Below are positions 11,062-18,285 of a stretch of 64,000 nucleotides of DNA, one piece after another; within the stretch, counting starts at the first letter, position 1; every line of letters starts with the position of its first letter. The notes under the pieces are model-generated. The model made no database searches. It was not told the origin of the DNA and saw nothing but the letters and a program-made list of their open reading frames with translations. The position numbers were made by a program, and so were the translations under genes. Source of the DNA: Glaciecola sp. (GTDB taxonomy: Bacteria > Pseudomonadota > Gammaproteobacteria > Enterobacterales > Alteromonadaceae); assembly GCA_029246415.1 (NCBI GenBank), contig JAQWNF010000044.1, forward strand, positions 30,276 to 94,275. The letters run 5' to 3'.

Positions 11062-11094
11062 ATATAAAAAAGCTGATAAAGGGACTTATCAGCT
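11062..11094 (-). terminator. Intrinsic terminator of the EF-hand gene
   Basis: A nine-base-pair stem AGCTGATAA/TTATCAGCT with a six-base loop. Read on the minus strand it is followed by TTTTTATATC, a proper U-tract, and it lies about 30 bp past the EF-hand stop codon. On the plus strand it lacks a U-tract, so it serves the helicase gene poorly. Confidence 0.8.
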
Positions 11095-11122
11095 TATCAA
11101 TGTGGATGCTGAAACAAAGAAA

Positions 11123-11371
11123 CTAGTATTCCCACCACCCTTCTTGCCACCAGTGCACAAACTCTTCAAAATCGATCGAACCATCATGGTTGTCATCAAT
11201 CAGGTTAAAGCCTTCTTCCACAGAAGATACCTTAGTTTTAGGGCTTAACACCGTTAGTAGCTCAATGAACTCAGGTAACTCAATCATGCCGTTACCATCA
11301 CGGTCAAAAAAGTTAAACTCTGAACGAATATCGCCAAGTTGTTGCTCTGTTAGTTTTGTTTGTTGTTCCAT
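11123..11371 (-). CDS. Small two-EF-hand calcium-binding protein
   Basis: An 82-residue acidic protein with two canonical calcium-binding loops. Loop one is DRDGNGMIELPE and loop two DDNHDGSIDFEE, both with the 1, 3, 5, 7, 9 and 12 ligands of a classical EF-hand. An ATG at 11371 (MEQQTKLTEQ) starts just before the first helix; a longer frame from 11437 would add a weak hydrophobic stretch but has no better ribosome site, so I prefer a cytoplasmic form. The C-terminus is tryptophan-rich (HWWQEGWWEY), which may form a hydrophobic target-binding surface. Single gene with its own terminator, downstream of trhO on the same strand. Function unknown; calcium sensing or buffering is inferred from the loops. 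Confidence 0.85.
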   Translation of the reverse strand: MEQQTKLTEQQLGDIRSEFNFFDRDGNGMIELPEFIELLTVLSPKTKVSSVEEGFNLIDDNHDGSIDFEEFVHWWQEGWWEY

Positions 11372-11462
11372 AATAAAACTCAAACTTATGAATAATGAAT
11401 GTACAAAACATATTACAGTAATCCGCAGAAGCAACAACTACCAATAATGCTAATTAACCATT

Positions 11463-12458
11463 TTAACTATTGGTTTTGCCCATAGCGGCACGACGAGCTC
11501 GACGTTCTTCACCTTTATCTTGGCGACGTTTGGTCATTGCAATACGTGCATCACTGCCCACATGAGATTCATTTCTAGCTTCAGCTAATGCAACTTGTTT
11601 TTCACGTTCACGAAAACGTGCGATTTGCTCTTCACTATGCGTGCCAGCACACTTAGGGCAAGACACACCCGCTTCATAGTCTTCACTAAGCTTATCTTCT
11701 TCAGTGATCGGTAGACGACAGGCATAACACTGGTCATAAATACTTTTTTCAAGATCGTGATTAACTGCGACGCGATTATCAAATACAAAACAATCGCCTT
11801 CCCATAAACTTTCTTCTTTAGGCACGTCTTCTAAGTATTGCAAAATACCGCCTTCTAAATGATATACCTCGTCAAATCCTTGCTCTTTTAGATAGGCAGT
11901 GGATTTTTCACAGCGAATACCTCCCGTACAAAACATTGCGACCTTTTTATTTTTGGCCGGATCTAGATTAGCTTTGACATACTCTGGAAATTCTCTAAAC
12001 GTTTGCGTTTTAGGATCAATTGCATGTTTAAATGAGCCAATTTCGATTTCATAATCATTACGGGTATCGACAACCGTTACATCAGGATCAGAGATCAAGG
12101 CATTCCAGTCTGCTGGCTTCACGTACGTACCCACTGTTTTAAGAGGATCAATGCCTTCAACACCTAAGGTGACGATTTCTTTTTTAAGCTTTACCTTGGT
12201 GCGGTAAAACGGTGCATCATCGTGTAATGATTCTTTGTAAGAAACGGGGTTGATACGCGCATCAGCGTTTAAGTAAGCTAAGAGGTTATCAATCCCCTCT
12301 CGCGGACCAGAGATAGTCCCATTGATACCTTCAGCAGCAAGTAATAAGGTACCTTTGATATGATTATCAAGCATAGCGTCAAGCAGTGGTTGGCGCATTG
12401 ATTCATAGTTTTCAAGTGTGACAAATTTGTACAGCGCACAAACGATGTATTTAGACAT
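11463..12458 (-). CDS. trhO: tRNA uridine(34) hydroxylase TrhO (YceA, rhodanese family)
   Basis: Catalyses oxygen-dependent 5-hydroxylation of uridine 34 in tRNA, the first step towards wobble-base cmo5U/mcmo5U. The 331-residue chain has an N-terminal acylphosphatase-like domain (1-90, [13 protein letters not shown]), a rhodanese domain with VDTRNDYE and the active-site loop [12 protein letters not shown], and a C-terminal part with paired CYAC and CPKC cysteines that may bind zinc. The tail is arginine-rich ([17 protein letters not shown]), consistent with tRNA binding. AAGGAAA lies just upstream of the ATG. Function is assigned from known E. coli TrhO (YceA) homologues. Confidence 0.94.
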   Translation of the reverse strand: MSKYIVCALYKFVTLENYESMRQPLLDAMLDNHIKGTLLLAAEGINGTISGPREGIDNLLAYLNADARINPVSYKESLHDDAPFYRTKVKLKKEIVTLGVEGIDPLKTVGTYVKPADWNALISDPDVTVVDTRNDYEIEIGSFKHAIDPKTQTFREFPEYVKANLDPAKNKKVAMFCTGGIRCEKSTAYLKEQGFDEVYHLEGGILQYLEDVPKEESLWEGDCFVFDNRVAVNHDLEKSIYDQCYACRLPITEEDKLSEDYEAGVSCPKCAGTHSEEQIARFREREKQVALAEARNESHVGSDARIAMTKRRQDKGEERRARRAAMGKTNS

Positions 12459-12748
12459 ATTTTATATTTCCTTGCGAATTGGAACGTAAAACCAAAGCAA
12501 AATTGCGTGGCGTAGTATACGTAAAAGCGCATACTATTGCGACCAAAACCCTTATTTACTTTATGGTTATATGGGTTTATGGCTGTGCGATGTTAATAAA
12601 GTTTGATATTTTTAGCCACTTGCTTTCATCTTAGGCCCTTTTAGCAGAAAGGAACCGTTAGAATTTCAGCTGTTTTAGTCCGCTGATGAGATAAAGCGGA
12701 CGAAAGTATATAGTTAATAAAAACTAGAAGGTTGGTGAAATGGACTAT
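12459..12748. other. Gene-free stretch between trhO and the toxin-antitoxin cassette
   Basis: About 290 bp with no open reading frame I would call a gene. Next to trhO there is presumably its promoter. At 12682-12705 there is a small hairpin, GTCCGCT and AGCGGAC around a ten-base loop (GATGAGATAA); it superficially resembles a hammerhead core but does not fold as one. The rest is AT-rich and featureless to my reading. Its right edge abuts the attC-like site. Confidence 0.5.
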
Positions 12749-12820
12749 CAGTAACACCTACTATAAGCGGCGGGCCAGTGCCCTTCTGGCATGTCCGTCT
12801 TTATAGTTTTGTTATTTGCC
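12749..12820 (-). other. attC-like recombination site (integron cassette end)
   Basis: An imperfect inverted repeat about 70 bp long lies just after the antitoxin stop codon. From the outside inwards it has TAACA/TGTTA arms (R-box-like, ending in AAC and GTT), a short unpaired spacer (CCT against TT), a second arm ACTATAA/TTATAGT (L-box-like), asymmetric extra bases, CGG/CCG, and an inner GCCAG/CTGGC stem-loop. This is the layout of folded attC sites: R box, unpaired spacer, L box with extrahelical bases, variable terminal structure. The sequence outside AAC/GTT does not match the consensus RYYYAAC/GTTRRRY well, so the call rests on shape and position. A transcription terminator for higBA is the alternative. 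Confidence 0.5.
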
Positions 12821-12828
12821 CCTACCAT

Positions 12829-13116
12829 CTATCTTAATTCACCAAAGACTTCAGGATGTTGTTCAGCAATTCTTAATAAAGCCACCGCTGGCCCTTGAGG
12901 ATTTCTTCGTCCTTGCTCCCAGTCTTGCAAGGTTCTTGTACTTACTCCAAGCAACCCAGCAAACATCACTTGAGACATTTTTAATTTTGAACGTATAACT
13001 TGTGGCGCAGAAGGCTCACTAAGCCCTGTTGTTCTAAGGGAGGCCTTTCCCTTTTTGTATTCCTTAATCTCATTTATACCTGCTAAAATTTCAGCACCAA
13101 TATCTCGATTACTCAT
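12829..13116 (-). CDS. higA: HigA-2/NadS-type helix-turn-helix antitoxin
   Basis: A 95-residue DNA-binding antitoxin. Residues 40-90 form a Cro/C1-type helix-turn-helix (IRSKLKMSQVMFAGLLGVST then RTLQDWEQGRRNP), the signature of the HigA-2/NadS group. The N-terminal 35 residues (EILAGINEIKEYKKGKASL) are the expected flexible toxin-neutralising part. The start overlaps the toxin stop by eight bases, so the two are translationally coupled with the toxin first, the HigBA order. It probably represses the operon by binding the palindrome in the promoter. It resembles the HigA-2 proteins of the Vibrio cholerae superintegron. Confidence 0.88.
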   Translation of the reverse strand: MSNRDIGAEILAGINEIKEYKKGKASLRTTGLSEPSAPQVIRSKLKMSQVMFAGLLGVSTRTLQDWEQGRRNPQGPAVALLRIAEQHPEVFGELR

Positions 13117-13420
13117 TGTCGATTGCCTCCGCTATTCGTTTCAATACATGGCCTGCAATAGTTGAACTTTCTGATTTGCTATATAAAGTAAGCATCCAAA
13201 TTTCATGCTCAGCTTTCTTCCAGTAGTAAATAGCTCGTATACCGCCACTTTTACCTTTTCCTGAAGAAGCCCACCTAACTTTTCTAACACCGCCTGAACC
13301 TCTAACAATATCGCCCGCGTCTGGTTTATGTAATAGGTAAGATTGCAGTGCTCGATACTCATCATCAGATAAGTATTCGGGAAGAATTTTAGTAAAGAGA
13401 CTTGTTTCAATAAAAACCAT
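13109..13420 (-). CDS. higB: HigB-2/RelE-type mRNA interferase toxin
   Basis: Predicted ribosome-dependent mRNA-cleaving toxin of the RelE superfamily. The protein is 103 residues from the ATG at 13420 (MVFIETSLF), a start that matches HigB-2 proteins of Vibrio. Family landmarks include LSDDEYRALQSYLLHKPDAG, GSGGVRKVRWASSGKGKSGG, RAIYYW and the C-terminal MLTLYSKSE segment with the basic and tyrosine residues used in catalysis. An upstream in-frame ATG at 13438 would run through the operator and -10 box, so it is not the start. No ribosome site precedes the ATG; transcription seems to begin at or next to it. Activity is inferred from family. Confidence 0.88.
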   Translation of the reverse strand: MVFIETSLFTKILPEYLSDDEYRALQSYLLHKPDAGDIVRGSGGVRKVRWASSGKGKSGGIRAIYYWKKAEHEIWMLTLYSKSESSTIAGHVLKRIAEAIDNE

Positions 13421-13426
13421 AGCACA

Positions 13427-13454
13427 ATAATACGGCAATGCCGTACCTTGTCAA
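13427..13454 (-). promoter_or_regulatory. higBA promoter with palindromic operator in the spacer
   Basis: On the minus strand there is TTGACA (13454-13449), a 16-bp spacer and TATTAT (13432-13427), a strong sigma-70 promoter. The perfect 15-bp palindrome TACGGCATTGCCGTA (13445-13431) occupies the spacer and touches the -10 box, which makes it a natural autorepression site for the antitoxin. Only six bases separate the -10 box from the toxin ATG, so the transcript should be leaderless or nearly so. Confidence 0.8.
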
Positions 13455-13476
13455 CTGATGTTTGAAGGCAAATAAC

Positions 13477-13742
13477 AACTTATTATGAAGACTTCATTGT
13501 AACAACGGTGCTTTGTCATATCTGAACGTCCCATAGATAATTATTTTCAATAGCTTACCCTGTTTTTATTGATTCTTTCTACCATTTTTTATGTAGTTAC
13601 AATACATGCATAATAATCGCACACACTAGAATAATATCTATGAATATAAAACAATCACTTATAGAGATTTATGGTTTAGATAACCGTTGTTACTATGCGT
13701 GCATAGTAACAACAATAGGGCGTCTATCCTTGTGCACATGTA
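13477..13742. repeat. Gene-free stretch with inverted repeats around GTAACAAC
   Basis: There is no credible gene here. GTAACAACGGT at 13499-13509 is repeated inverted as ACCGTTGTTAC at 13683-13693. The latter is part of a perfect 28-nt palindrome at 13686-13713, with arms GTTGTTACTATGC and GCATAGTAACAAC around GT. A smaller palindrome, ATGAAG-A-CTTCAT, lies at 13485-13497. The core AACAAC/GTTGTT also occurs at the cassette edge (13473-13478). An ATG at 13640 opens a frame whose first 16 codons read plausibly (MNIKQSLIEIYGLDNR) before running into the palindrome, perhaps a truncated gene start. No U-tract follows the palindrome on either strand. Confidence 0.6.
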
Positions 13743-14315
13743 TTATCTGGCGTTTAGACTGGTTTTGTTGGTATGACTGTCACCGACAATGTGTTTTGTC
13801 TCATTTTTCACATATAAATCATGTAATAGTTCGGGGTGTAATGCTTGTTGGTTCAACGTCACTTGTTCGCGCAAAAATACACCATTGTCGAGGATGTCGT
13901 CGTCAATGTAATCAGGATTATTACGTAAGCTTAGCGGATGAGGTTGCATGAGTTGTAACAAGTGCATATTAGCAATATCGCCATTAGCAAGTGCGGTGGC
14001 AGTATGTTTTATCGCTTGCAGCCGTGCATTTGAGGTAGCTAATGGCTGCGGCGGTGCTGTCGCTAACGCGTTGATTTTTGAATCTGAATTTTCTATGAGA
14101 CTGGTGTCGTCTTGCGAGTGCATAACATTCATTTCAGCTAATCCTGTACGCGCTTGAGCTAAGGATAACAGCCAATGCAAATGGGCTTGTTGGGTTGGAT
14201 CTACACGATACTCTGCCAAAGCAGAACCGACAGCAGTAGGCACTGCATGCGTGACTGGCGAAGCATGCTGTTGCAAATTTGAATTTATCTGGGAACAAAG
14301 ATGTGTGAGGCTCAT
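13743..14315 (-). CDS. Uncharacterised 190-residue protein
   Basis: I do not recognise it with confidence. It is a soluble, glutamine-, histidine- and alanine-rich protein with no signal peptide or membrane segment. A conserved-looking block near the middle (IANMHLLQLMQPHPLSLRNNPDYIDDDILDNG) and an earlier HLHWLLSLAQART helix vaguely recall the small VC2046/SO_2500 family of gammaproteobacteria, but this is a weak memory-based comparison. It sits 68 bp downstream of the pterin-synthase-like gene on the same strand, so the two may form an operon. The region between 14070 and 14150 encodes a low-complexity linker. The start ATG at 14315 is the only reasonable one. Confidence 0.65.
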   Translation of the reverse strand: MSLTHLCSQINSNLQQHASPVTHAVPTAVGSALAEYRVDPTQQAHLHWLLSLAQARTGLAEMNVMHSQDDTSLIENSDSKINALATAPPQPLATSNARLQAIKHTATALANGDIANMHLLQLMQPHPLSLRNNPDYIDDDILDNGVFLREQVTLNQQALHPELLHDLYVKNETKHIVGDSHTNKTSLNAR

Positions 14316-14383
14316 AATTAACCAACCGTTTAGCTACTATAGCTTATCGGCTGGTTTGTTATTTACCTAAACAAAAGGCTCGG

Positions 14384-15262
14384 TTAGCGACTCGTTTGTA
14401 CAATGGCGCCCTTGCCTACACCTTCAAATGCAATGACTTGTATCTGTTCGGCAGTAGAGCGTTTGGTCTGCTCTTCAAGCAAATATTGCGCTAAACATTC
14501 TACTGTAGAGTCGCGGTCGATGACTTCACATTCTTCATGGCTAATAGCCATTTCAAAATAGCCTTGTGATGATTCATACGCAAATGCAGTATGCGTAGCA
14601 TCGGTCACGTCGCCATAGTCACATTGTAATTGCCCAATCGTGACTTGGTCTTCAGTTGACCCAATATAAATATCGGCCCAACGCTTTGCCCAGTAGGCTT
14701 CTTCAGCTAAATTTTCAGACCCATTTTCAATGATCGTGATTTTGGAACGATGACCATGCGCGATACGCTGGCAATTACCGTCATGCTTTTTTAATCCATG
14801 AGTGTAATGATAAAACGGCGTAGTAATCACCTCAGCACGCAATAACAACTGAATATCATCAACATTATCAGGTAAGTGAATCGCCAGTACGTCTTTTAAA
14901 TACGCACCCACACTTTCCATGTTGATTTCATCAGCATAGATAAAACCATAAGCTTCATCTGGGCAATACATATGTATCGCACGTTCGTCAGGACGTTGAA
15001 AGCTTACTTGCACCATATTTTTATCACGATGTGTTATTTGCGAGTACGCATGTTCGGCTGGTACGAGTAGTTTATGATCTACGTATTGATCAATCAGACC
15101 TTTGAGTTGCTTTTTAACAATTCCAAAGTCCTGGACCATGCTTTCTTCATTCAGCTCACCCGCTAAAATAACATCGACGATCCAGCTCTCACCTACCATA
15201 CCGCGTTTGGGGCATAAGTAAGAAAAATCCATGACAGTTAAATCGTTTACAAATAGGTGCAT
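14384..15262 (-). CDS. Tandem 6-pyruvoyl-tetrahydropterin/6-carboxytetrahydropterin synthase-like protein
   Basis: A 292-residue protein made of two halves of the QueD/PTPS fold. The N-terminal half has MDFSYLCPKRGMVGESW, in the place of the family's zinc loop but without its histidines, and keeps the catalytic-type DFGIVKKQLKGLIDQYVDHKLLVP segment. The C-terminal half supplies THGLKKHDGNCQRIAHGHRSK, which has the cysteine and HGH zinc motif, and ends with STVECLAQYL and a FEGVGKGAIV block like the glutamate-GA end of QueD. The two halves may thus complete one active site. It lies directly downstream of yejK (12 bp gap). The substrate is unknown; it need not be the queuosine pathway. Confidence 0.75.
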   Translation of the reverse strand: MHLFVNDLTVMDFSYLCPKRGMVGESWIVDVILAGELNEESMVQDFGIVKKQLKGLIDQYVDHKLLVPAEHAYSQITHRDKNMVQVSFQRPDERAIHMYCPDEAYGFIYADEINMESVGAYLKDVLAIHLPDNVDDIQLLLRAEVITTPFYHYTHGLKKHDGNCQRIAHGHRSKITIIENGSENLAEEAYWAKRWADIYIGSTEDQVTIGQLQCDYGDVTDATHTAFAYESSQGYFEMAISHEECEVIDRDSTVECLAQYLLEEQTKRSTAEQIQVIAFEGVGKGAIVQTSR

Positions 15263-15274
15263 GTTTTGGTTCCG

Positions 15275-16393
15275 CTAATCGTTGTCTGCTTTAGACAACT
15301 GATCTTTTAAATTAGGTGGGATGCCTTTAATTACTAAGGTATCGGTAACAGGATCGTAGTGTACTTTATCTCCAAGTAAATTACGATCAAAGCTCAATGT
15401 AACACCGCCACCTTGTCCAGAAAACTTAGCAAGTGGCTTTAACGCAGCGCGATCTGGTTGGAACTGAGGCTCTAGGGGTTGCTCTAAATGCGCATTAAAC
15501 ACGCTAAAATCAGACTGTTGCTCTTCATTTTTAGGTAATTTAGCGGCTAATTCAGAGACATTGATGTCTTCACCCGATGCGATTTTTTGTTTGTAGTAAT
15601 CAGCAACGACGCCACGAGATACTTGTTTTTCTTCGGTGGATAATTGTTCAGTGGCTAAATAATCATCAACTTGGGCAATCAACTGCTTGTTTTGTGCTTT
15701 AACATCGACTTTTTCTTCACAACCCACAAAACGCATAAAGAAGTCTGAGACTTTACGACCCATTCGTCCTTTAATAAAACTAATATAACGATTCAATTCT
15801 GGTTGCGTTGTATATTGCGTTAAATCGATACGCACGGCTAGTTGCATCTTAGGGACATCAAGATGATCGGAATAACTTAGCTCTAACTCGTCTGTAACCT
15901 CAACATGTTGCTTAGTATTAAGCAGCGCAATCAACAAATACTCAGTTGCCAAAAACTCATAATGAACAAACACAATATAGCCAGTTTCAACTAAACCATC
16001 CTCGACTAACGCCTTGATGAGTAACTGGCTACCGCCTTTAGATAGCTCGATAAAATGCTCAGCATCTTTAATCGTCGCGCCTAACAATTCTTTAAATCGT
16101 GGACCAGAATTAACCGCTGTCGCATTCTCAGTCGCGACACTATCTTCATCAGAAATGTCAGAGTCGTCACTATCCGTTAGTTCACCTTCGACCGCAGCTT
16201 GCAATACTTCGATTGATGCAAAACCACCCACACCTTTACCTGGTTTGGTATTGAACGCTTGGTTGATTTCGTGGGCCAAGGCTTCGGTTGAAGGGCCGAT
16301 ATCAAAACACGCGTTCTTAGGCGTTAATGTTAAACGCTGTTCGCTGTTAATCGCTAATTGATGCATGACAAAATGCTTGATTATTGCGCTCAT
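15275..16393 (-). CDS. yejK: Nucleoid-associated protein YejK (NdpA)
   Basis: Spermidine-nucleoid-associated protein that binds DNA and has been linked to topoisomerase IV and gyrase. The N-terminus (MSAIIKHFVMHQLAINSEQRL), the central SDFFMRFVGCEEKVD region and the C-terminal GVTLSFDRNLLGDKVHYDP and LVIKGIPPNLKDQL blocks are typical. At 372 residues it is longer than the 335 of E. coli, mainly because of an acidic insertion at about residues 72-95 (ELTDSDDSDISDEDS). It is divergent from yejL with about 120 bp between starts, the same arrangement as yejK/yejL/yejM in enterobacteria. Confidence 0.95.
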   Translation of the reverse strand: MSAIIKHFVMHQLAINSEQRLTLTPKNACFDIGPSTEALAHEINQAFNTKPGKGVGGFASIEVLQAAVEGELTDSDDSDISDEDSVATENATAVNSGPRFKELLGATIKDAEHFIELSKGGSQLLIKALVEDGLVETGYIVFVHYEFLATEYLLIALLNTKQHVEVTDELELSYSDHLDVPKMQLAVRIDLTQYTTQPELNRYISFIKGRMGRKVSDFFMRFVGCEEKVDVKAQNKQLIAQVDDYLATEQLSTEEKQVSRGVVADYYKQKIASGEDINVSELAAKLPKNEEQQSDFSVFNAHLEQPLEPQFQPDRAALKPLAKFSGQGGGVTLSFDRNLLGDKVHYDPVTDTLVIKGIPPNLKDQLSKADND

Positions 16394-16512
16394 GATAAAT
16401 TCACTGTTGGTGATATAGATGTTTGCTATTATAATCTAGAAAAATCATATAGATCAGATAATTTTGCATATACTGATGCTATGCCATTACTTAACTAAAA
16501 GAGACAAGCCTT

Positions 16513-16728
16513 ATGCCACAACAATCTCAGTATGATGATGCCCAGTTTGAAACAATATTAAATGAAGTATTAATGTGTTTAGAAAAGCATCAAGCAACCC
16601 GAGATTTGTCTTTAATGGTGTTGGGTAACGCTATCACCCATATTTTTTCGCATCAAGTTGATGAACGAATCAGACCGCAAATGGTCAAACAATTTTGTGA
16701 TGTATTACAGCGTAGCGTAAAGGATTAA
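16513..16728 (+). CDS. yejL: YejL family protein (DUF1414)
   Basis: A 71-residue helical protein matching YejL in length and sequence (SQYDDAQFETILNEVLMCLEKH, NAITHIFSHQV). Its function is unknown. It is always found beside yejK and yejM, and here it ends three bases before the yejM ATG, so it is in the same transcript. AAAGAGA lies upstream of the ATG as a weak ribosome site. Confidence 0.92.
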   Translation: MPQQSQYDDAQFETILNEVLMCLEKHQATRDLSLMVLGNAITHIFSHQVDERIRPQMVKQFCDVLQRSVKD

Positions 16729-16731
16729 TCT

Positions 16732-18285
16732 ATGATTTTTGCTGAATCACCACGCCGTCAGAAAGTCTCCCGCTTAGTCAGCTGGGGTCATTGGTTTGCG
16801 TTTTTTAATATTATTATCGCACTGGTGATTGCATCTATCTATGTGTTCTCTGCACCATTTCCTGACAACCTATTAGGTCAAATTTATCTATTTGCAAATT
16901 GGTTTGGGCATATTAGTTTTATTACCTTCATCGGCTTCGTCATTTTCATTTTACCTATGTGTTATATGTTGGAAAATGTGCGCTTTGTTAAAACCGCCGC
17001 CTCTTTCATTGCCGCAGTAGGTTTAGCCCTACTAGCGTTTGACGCGCTCTTGTTCAATCGAACAGGTTTACATTTAAGTTTGCGCTCAAGTGAGCTGATT
17101 GTCGATGAAACTCGCTCGCACATTGCCTTTTTCACTTGGCAAGAATGGGCATTTTTAAGTTTGCTCTTCATTGTCTGGTTTGGTTTTCAGTTACTCATGG
17201 CTAATGCCTTATGGAAACGCATCGAGCGCTTTAGCCGTAAGCGCGTAGGTCAATCTGTGATTGGTTTGTTTTTGTTTAGCTTCGTTGGTTCACATGCATT
17301 ACATGTATGGGCCGATGCACGTTTGTACCAACCTATCATGCAACAGGATAATATGTTCCCGCTTTCTTATCCTGCAACGGCTAAAACCACCTTATCTCGT
17401 TATGGGTTGTTAGATATTGCTGATTATGAACAACAAAAATCGGTACAATTTACCTACAACATCGAACAACTTGCCTACCCAAAAGAACCGCTTTACTGTC
17501 CTATCGATAGAACGGCAAGTTGGGTGGTATTGTATGTGACTGATCCGATTGATGCCACAGCCGCCCTGCCATCTGATTGGTCATCAACGTCTTATTTCCG
17601 TCCGGCAAATACATTAGATGTGTTAGTTAAAACGGCACTGTTTAGCTTACCTAACTTATATCACCACTACCTTAAAGAAGCGACGCCAGTCATGGTGGAT
17701 GTGCTTAGCGGAATTAAATTACCGATTCATTTGTATAGCCCGTCAAACACGGGTATTGGTGACAATAAAATCATCACGCTGGATTTTGCAGAATTAACCC
17801 GTACGCTAAAACAATCCCAGCCAGGCATTACGTTTGCGTTTATTAGTGCCAGTCAGCTTAATACATTAACCCAAGATGAAGCATTAATGAGCGAGTCATT
17901 AACGGCACAAAATTGGCTTATTATGGCGCCTAACCCTGCAGATAAAGGGGTGAACGGGACAGTATGGAGTAATCAAACATTAAGCCAACAAGTCATGCTT
18001 GATGAAGATATTGTGCCAAGTATCTTTGCCCAGTTAGGTTGTGATGTAAATCCGACTGTCTACTCTACTGGACAAAATATTTTTGGACAAACTAGGGATT
18101 GGCAAGTCACGACGCAAAATGACTCGGTGATTTTACTCAATGATAATTATATCGCTAAGATCAAGAGCAACGGCTTAACTGAAATCCAATCTAAAACCAC
18201 TGGTAATCAGTTAAATCAACAACTAAACACCGATATGTTCAACCGAGCAATCAAACATATCAGTCAGTTTTCTCAGATTAAATGA
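16732..18285 (+). CDS. yejM: Inner-membrane LPS-homeostasis protein YejM (PbgA/LapC) homologue, shortened
   Basis: In E. coli, YejM senses lipopolysaccharide at the inner membrane and restrains FtsH-LapB degradation of LpxC. Here the DUF3413 part is clear: about five membrane segments within residues 15-195, starting RRQKVSRLVSWGHWFAFFNI. The periplasmic part is recognisable only in outline as a sulfatase-like pseudohydrolase. The protein is 517 residues against 586 in E. coli, and the usual first strand motif of that fold (hydrophobics followed by D-A/S) reads WVVLYVTDPIDAT. The lack of metal ligands fits a non-enzymatic role. It overlaps gmhB tail to tail by 13 bp. Identity rests on membrane domain and yejKLM order. 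Confidence 0.88.
   Translation: MIFAESPRRQKVSRLVSWGHWFAFFNIIIALVIASIYVFSAPFPDNLLGQIYLFANWFGHISFITFIGFVIFILPMCYMLENVRFVKTAASFIAAVGLALLAFDALLFNRTGLHLSLRSSELIVDETRSHIAFFTWQEWAFLSLLFIVWFGFQLLMANALWKRIERFSRKRVGQSVIGLFLFSFVGSHALHVWADARLYQPIMQQDNMFPLSYPATAKTTLSRYGLLDIADYEQQKSVQFTYNIEQLAYPKEPLYCPIDRTASWVVLYVTDPIDATAALPSDWSSTSYFRPANTLDVLVKTALFSLPNLYHHYLKEATPVMVDVLSGIKLPIHLYSPSNTGIGDNKIITLDFAELTRTLKQSQPGITFAFISASQLNTLTQDEALMSESLTAQNWLIMAPNPADKGVNGTVWSNQTLSQQVMLDEDIVPSIFAQLGCDVNPTVYSTGQNIFGQTRDWQVTTQNDSVILLNDNYIAKIKSNGLTEIQSKTTGNQLNQQLNTDMFNRAIKHISQFSQIK

Larger units (their letters stand above)
12755..13475 (-). mobile_element. Putative solitary integron-type gene cassette carrying higBA
   Basis: Read on the minus strand, a segment of about 721 bp begins at G^TTATTTGCC (13476-13467), carries a promoter, toxin and antitoxin, and ends with the attC-like site whose first arm is GGCAAATAAC (12820-12811). 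The first ten to twelve bases of the segment are thus the reverse complement of the first arm of its own attC-like site. That is the rule for integron cassettes, because the circular form joins the two. Orientation (genes first, attC last) and contents (toxin-antitoxin with its own promoter) also fit. No integrase or cassette array is seen, so it would be a stray cassette or relic. All this is inference from structure. Confidence 0.45.

Noticed and set aside
12682..12714. Possible hammerhead ribozyme (CTGATGAG followed by GAAA)
   Set aside because: The segment between the two core motifs does not form stem II. The real pairing is GTCCGCT with AGCGGAC, which consumes the core, so it is a simple hairpin.
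13640..13951. 103-residue frame starting MNIKQSLIEIYGLDNR
   Set aside because: After 16 plausible codons it runs through the 28-nt palindrome and then antisense to the 190-residue gene, with cysteine-rich nonsense. At most a truncated start.
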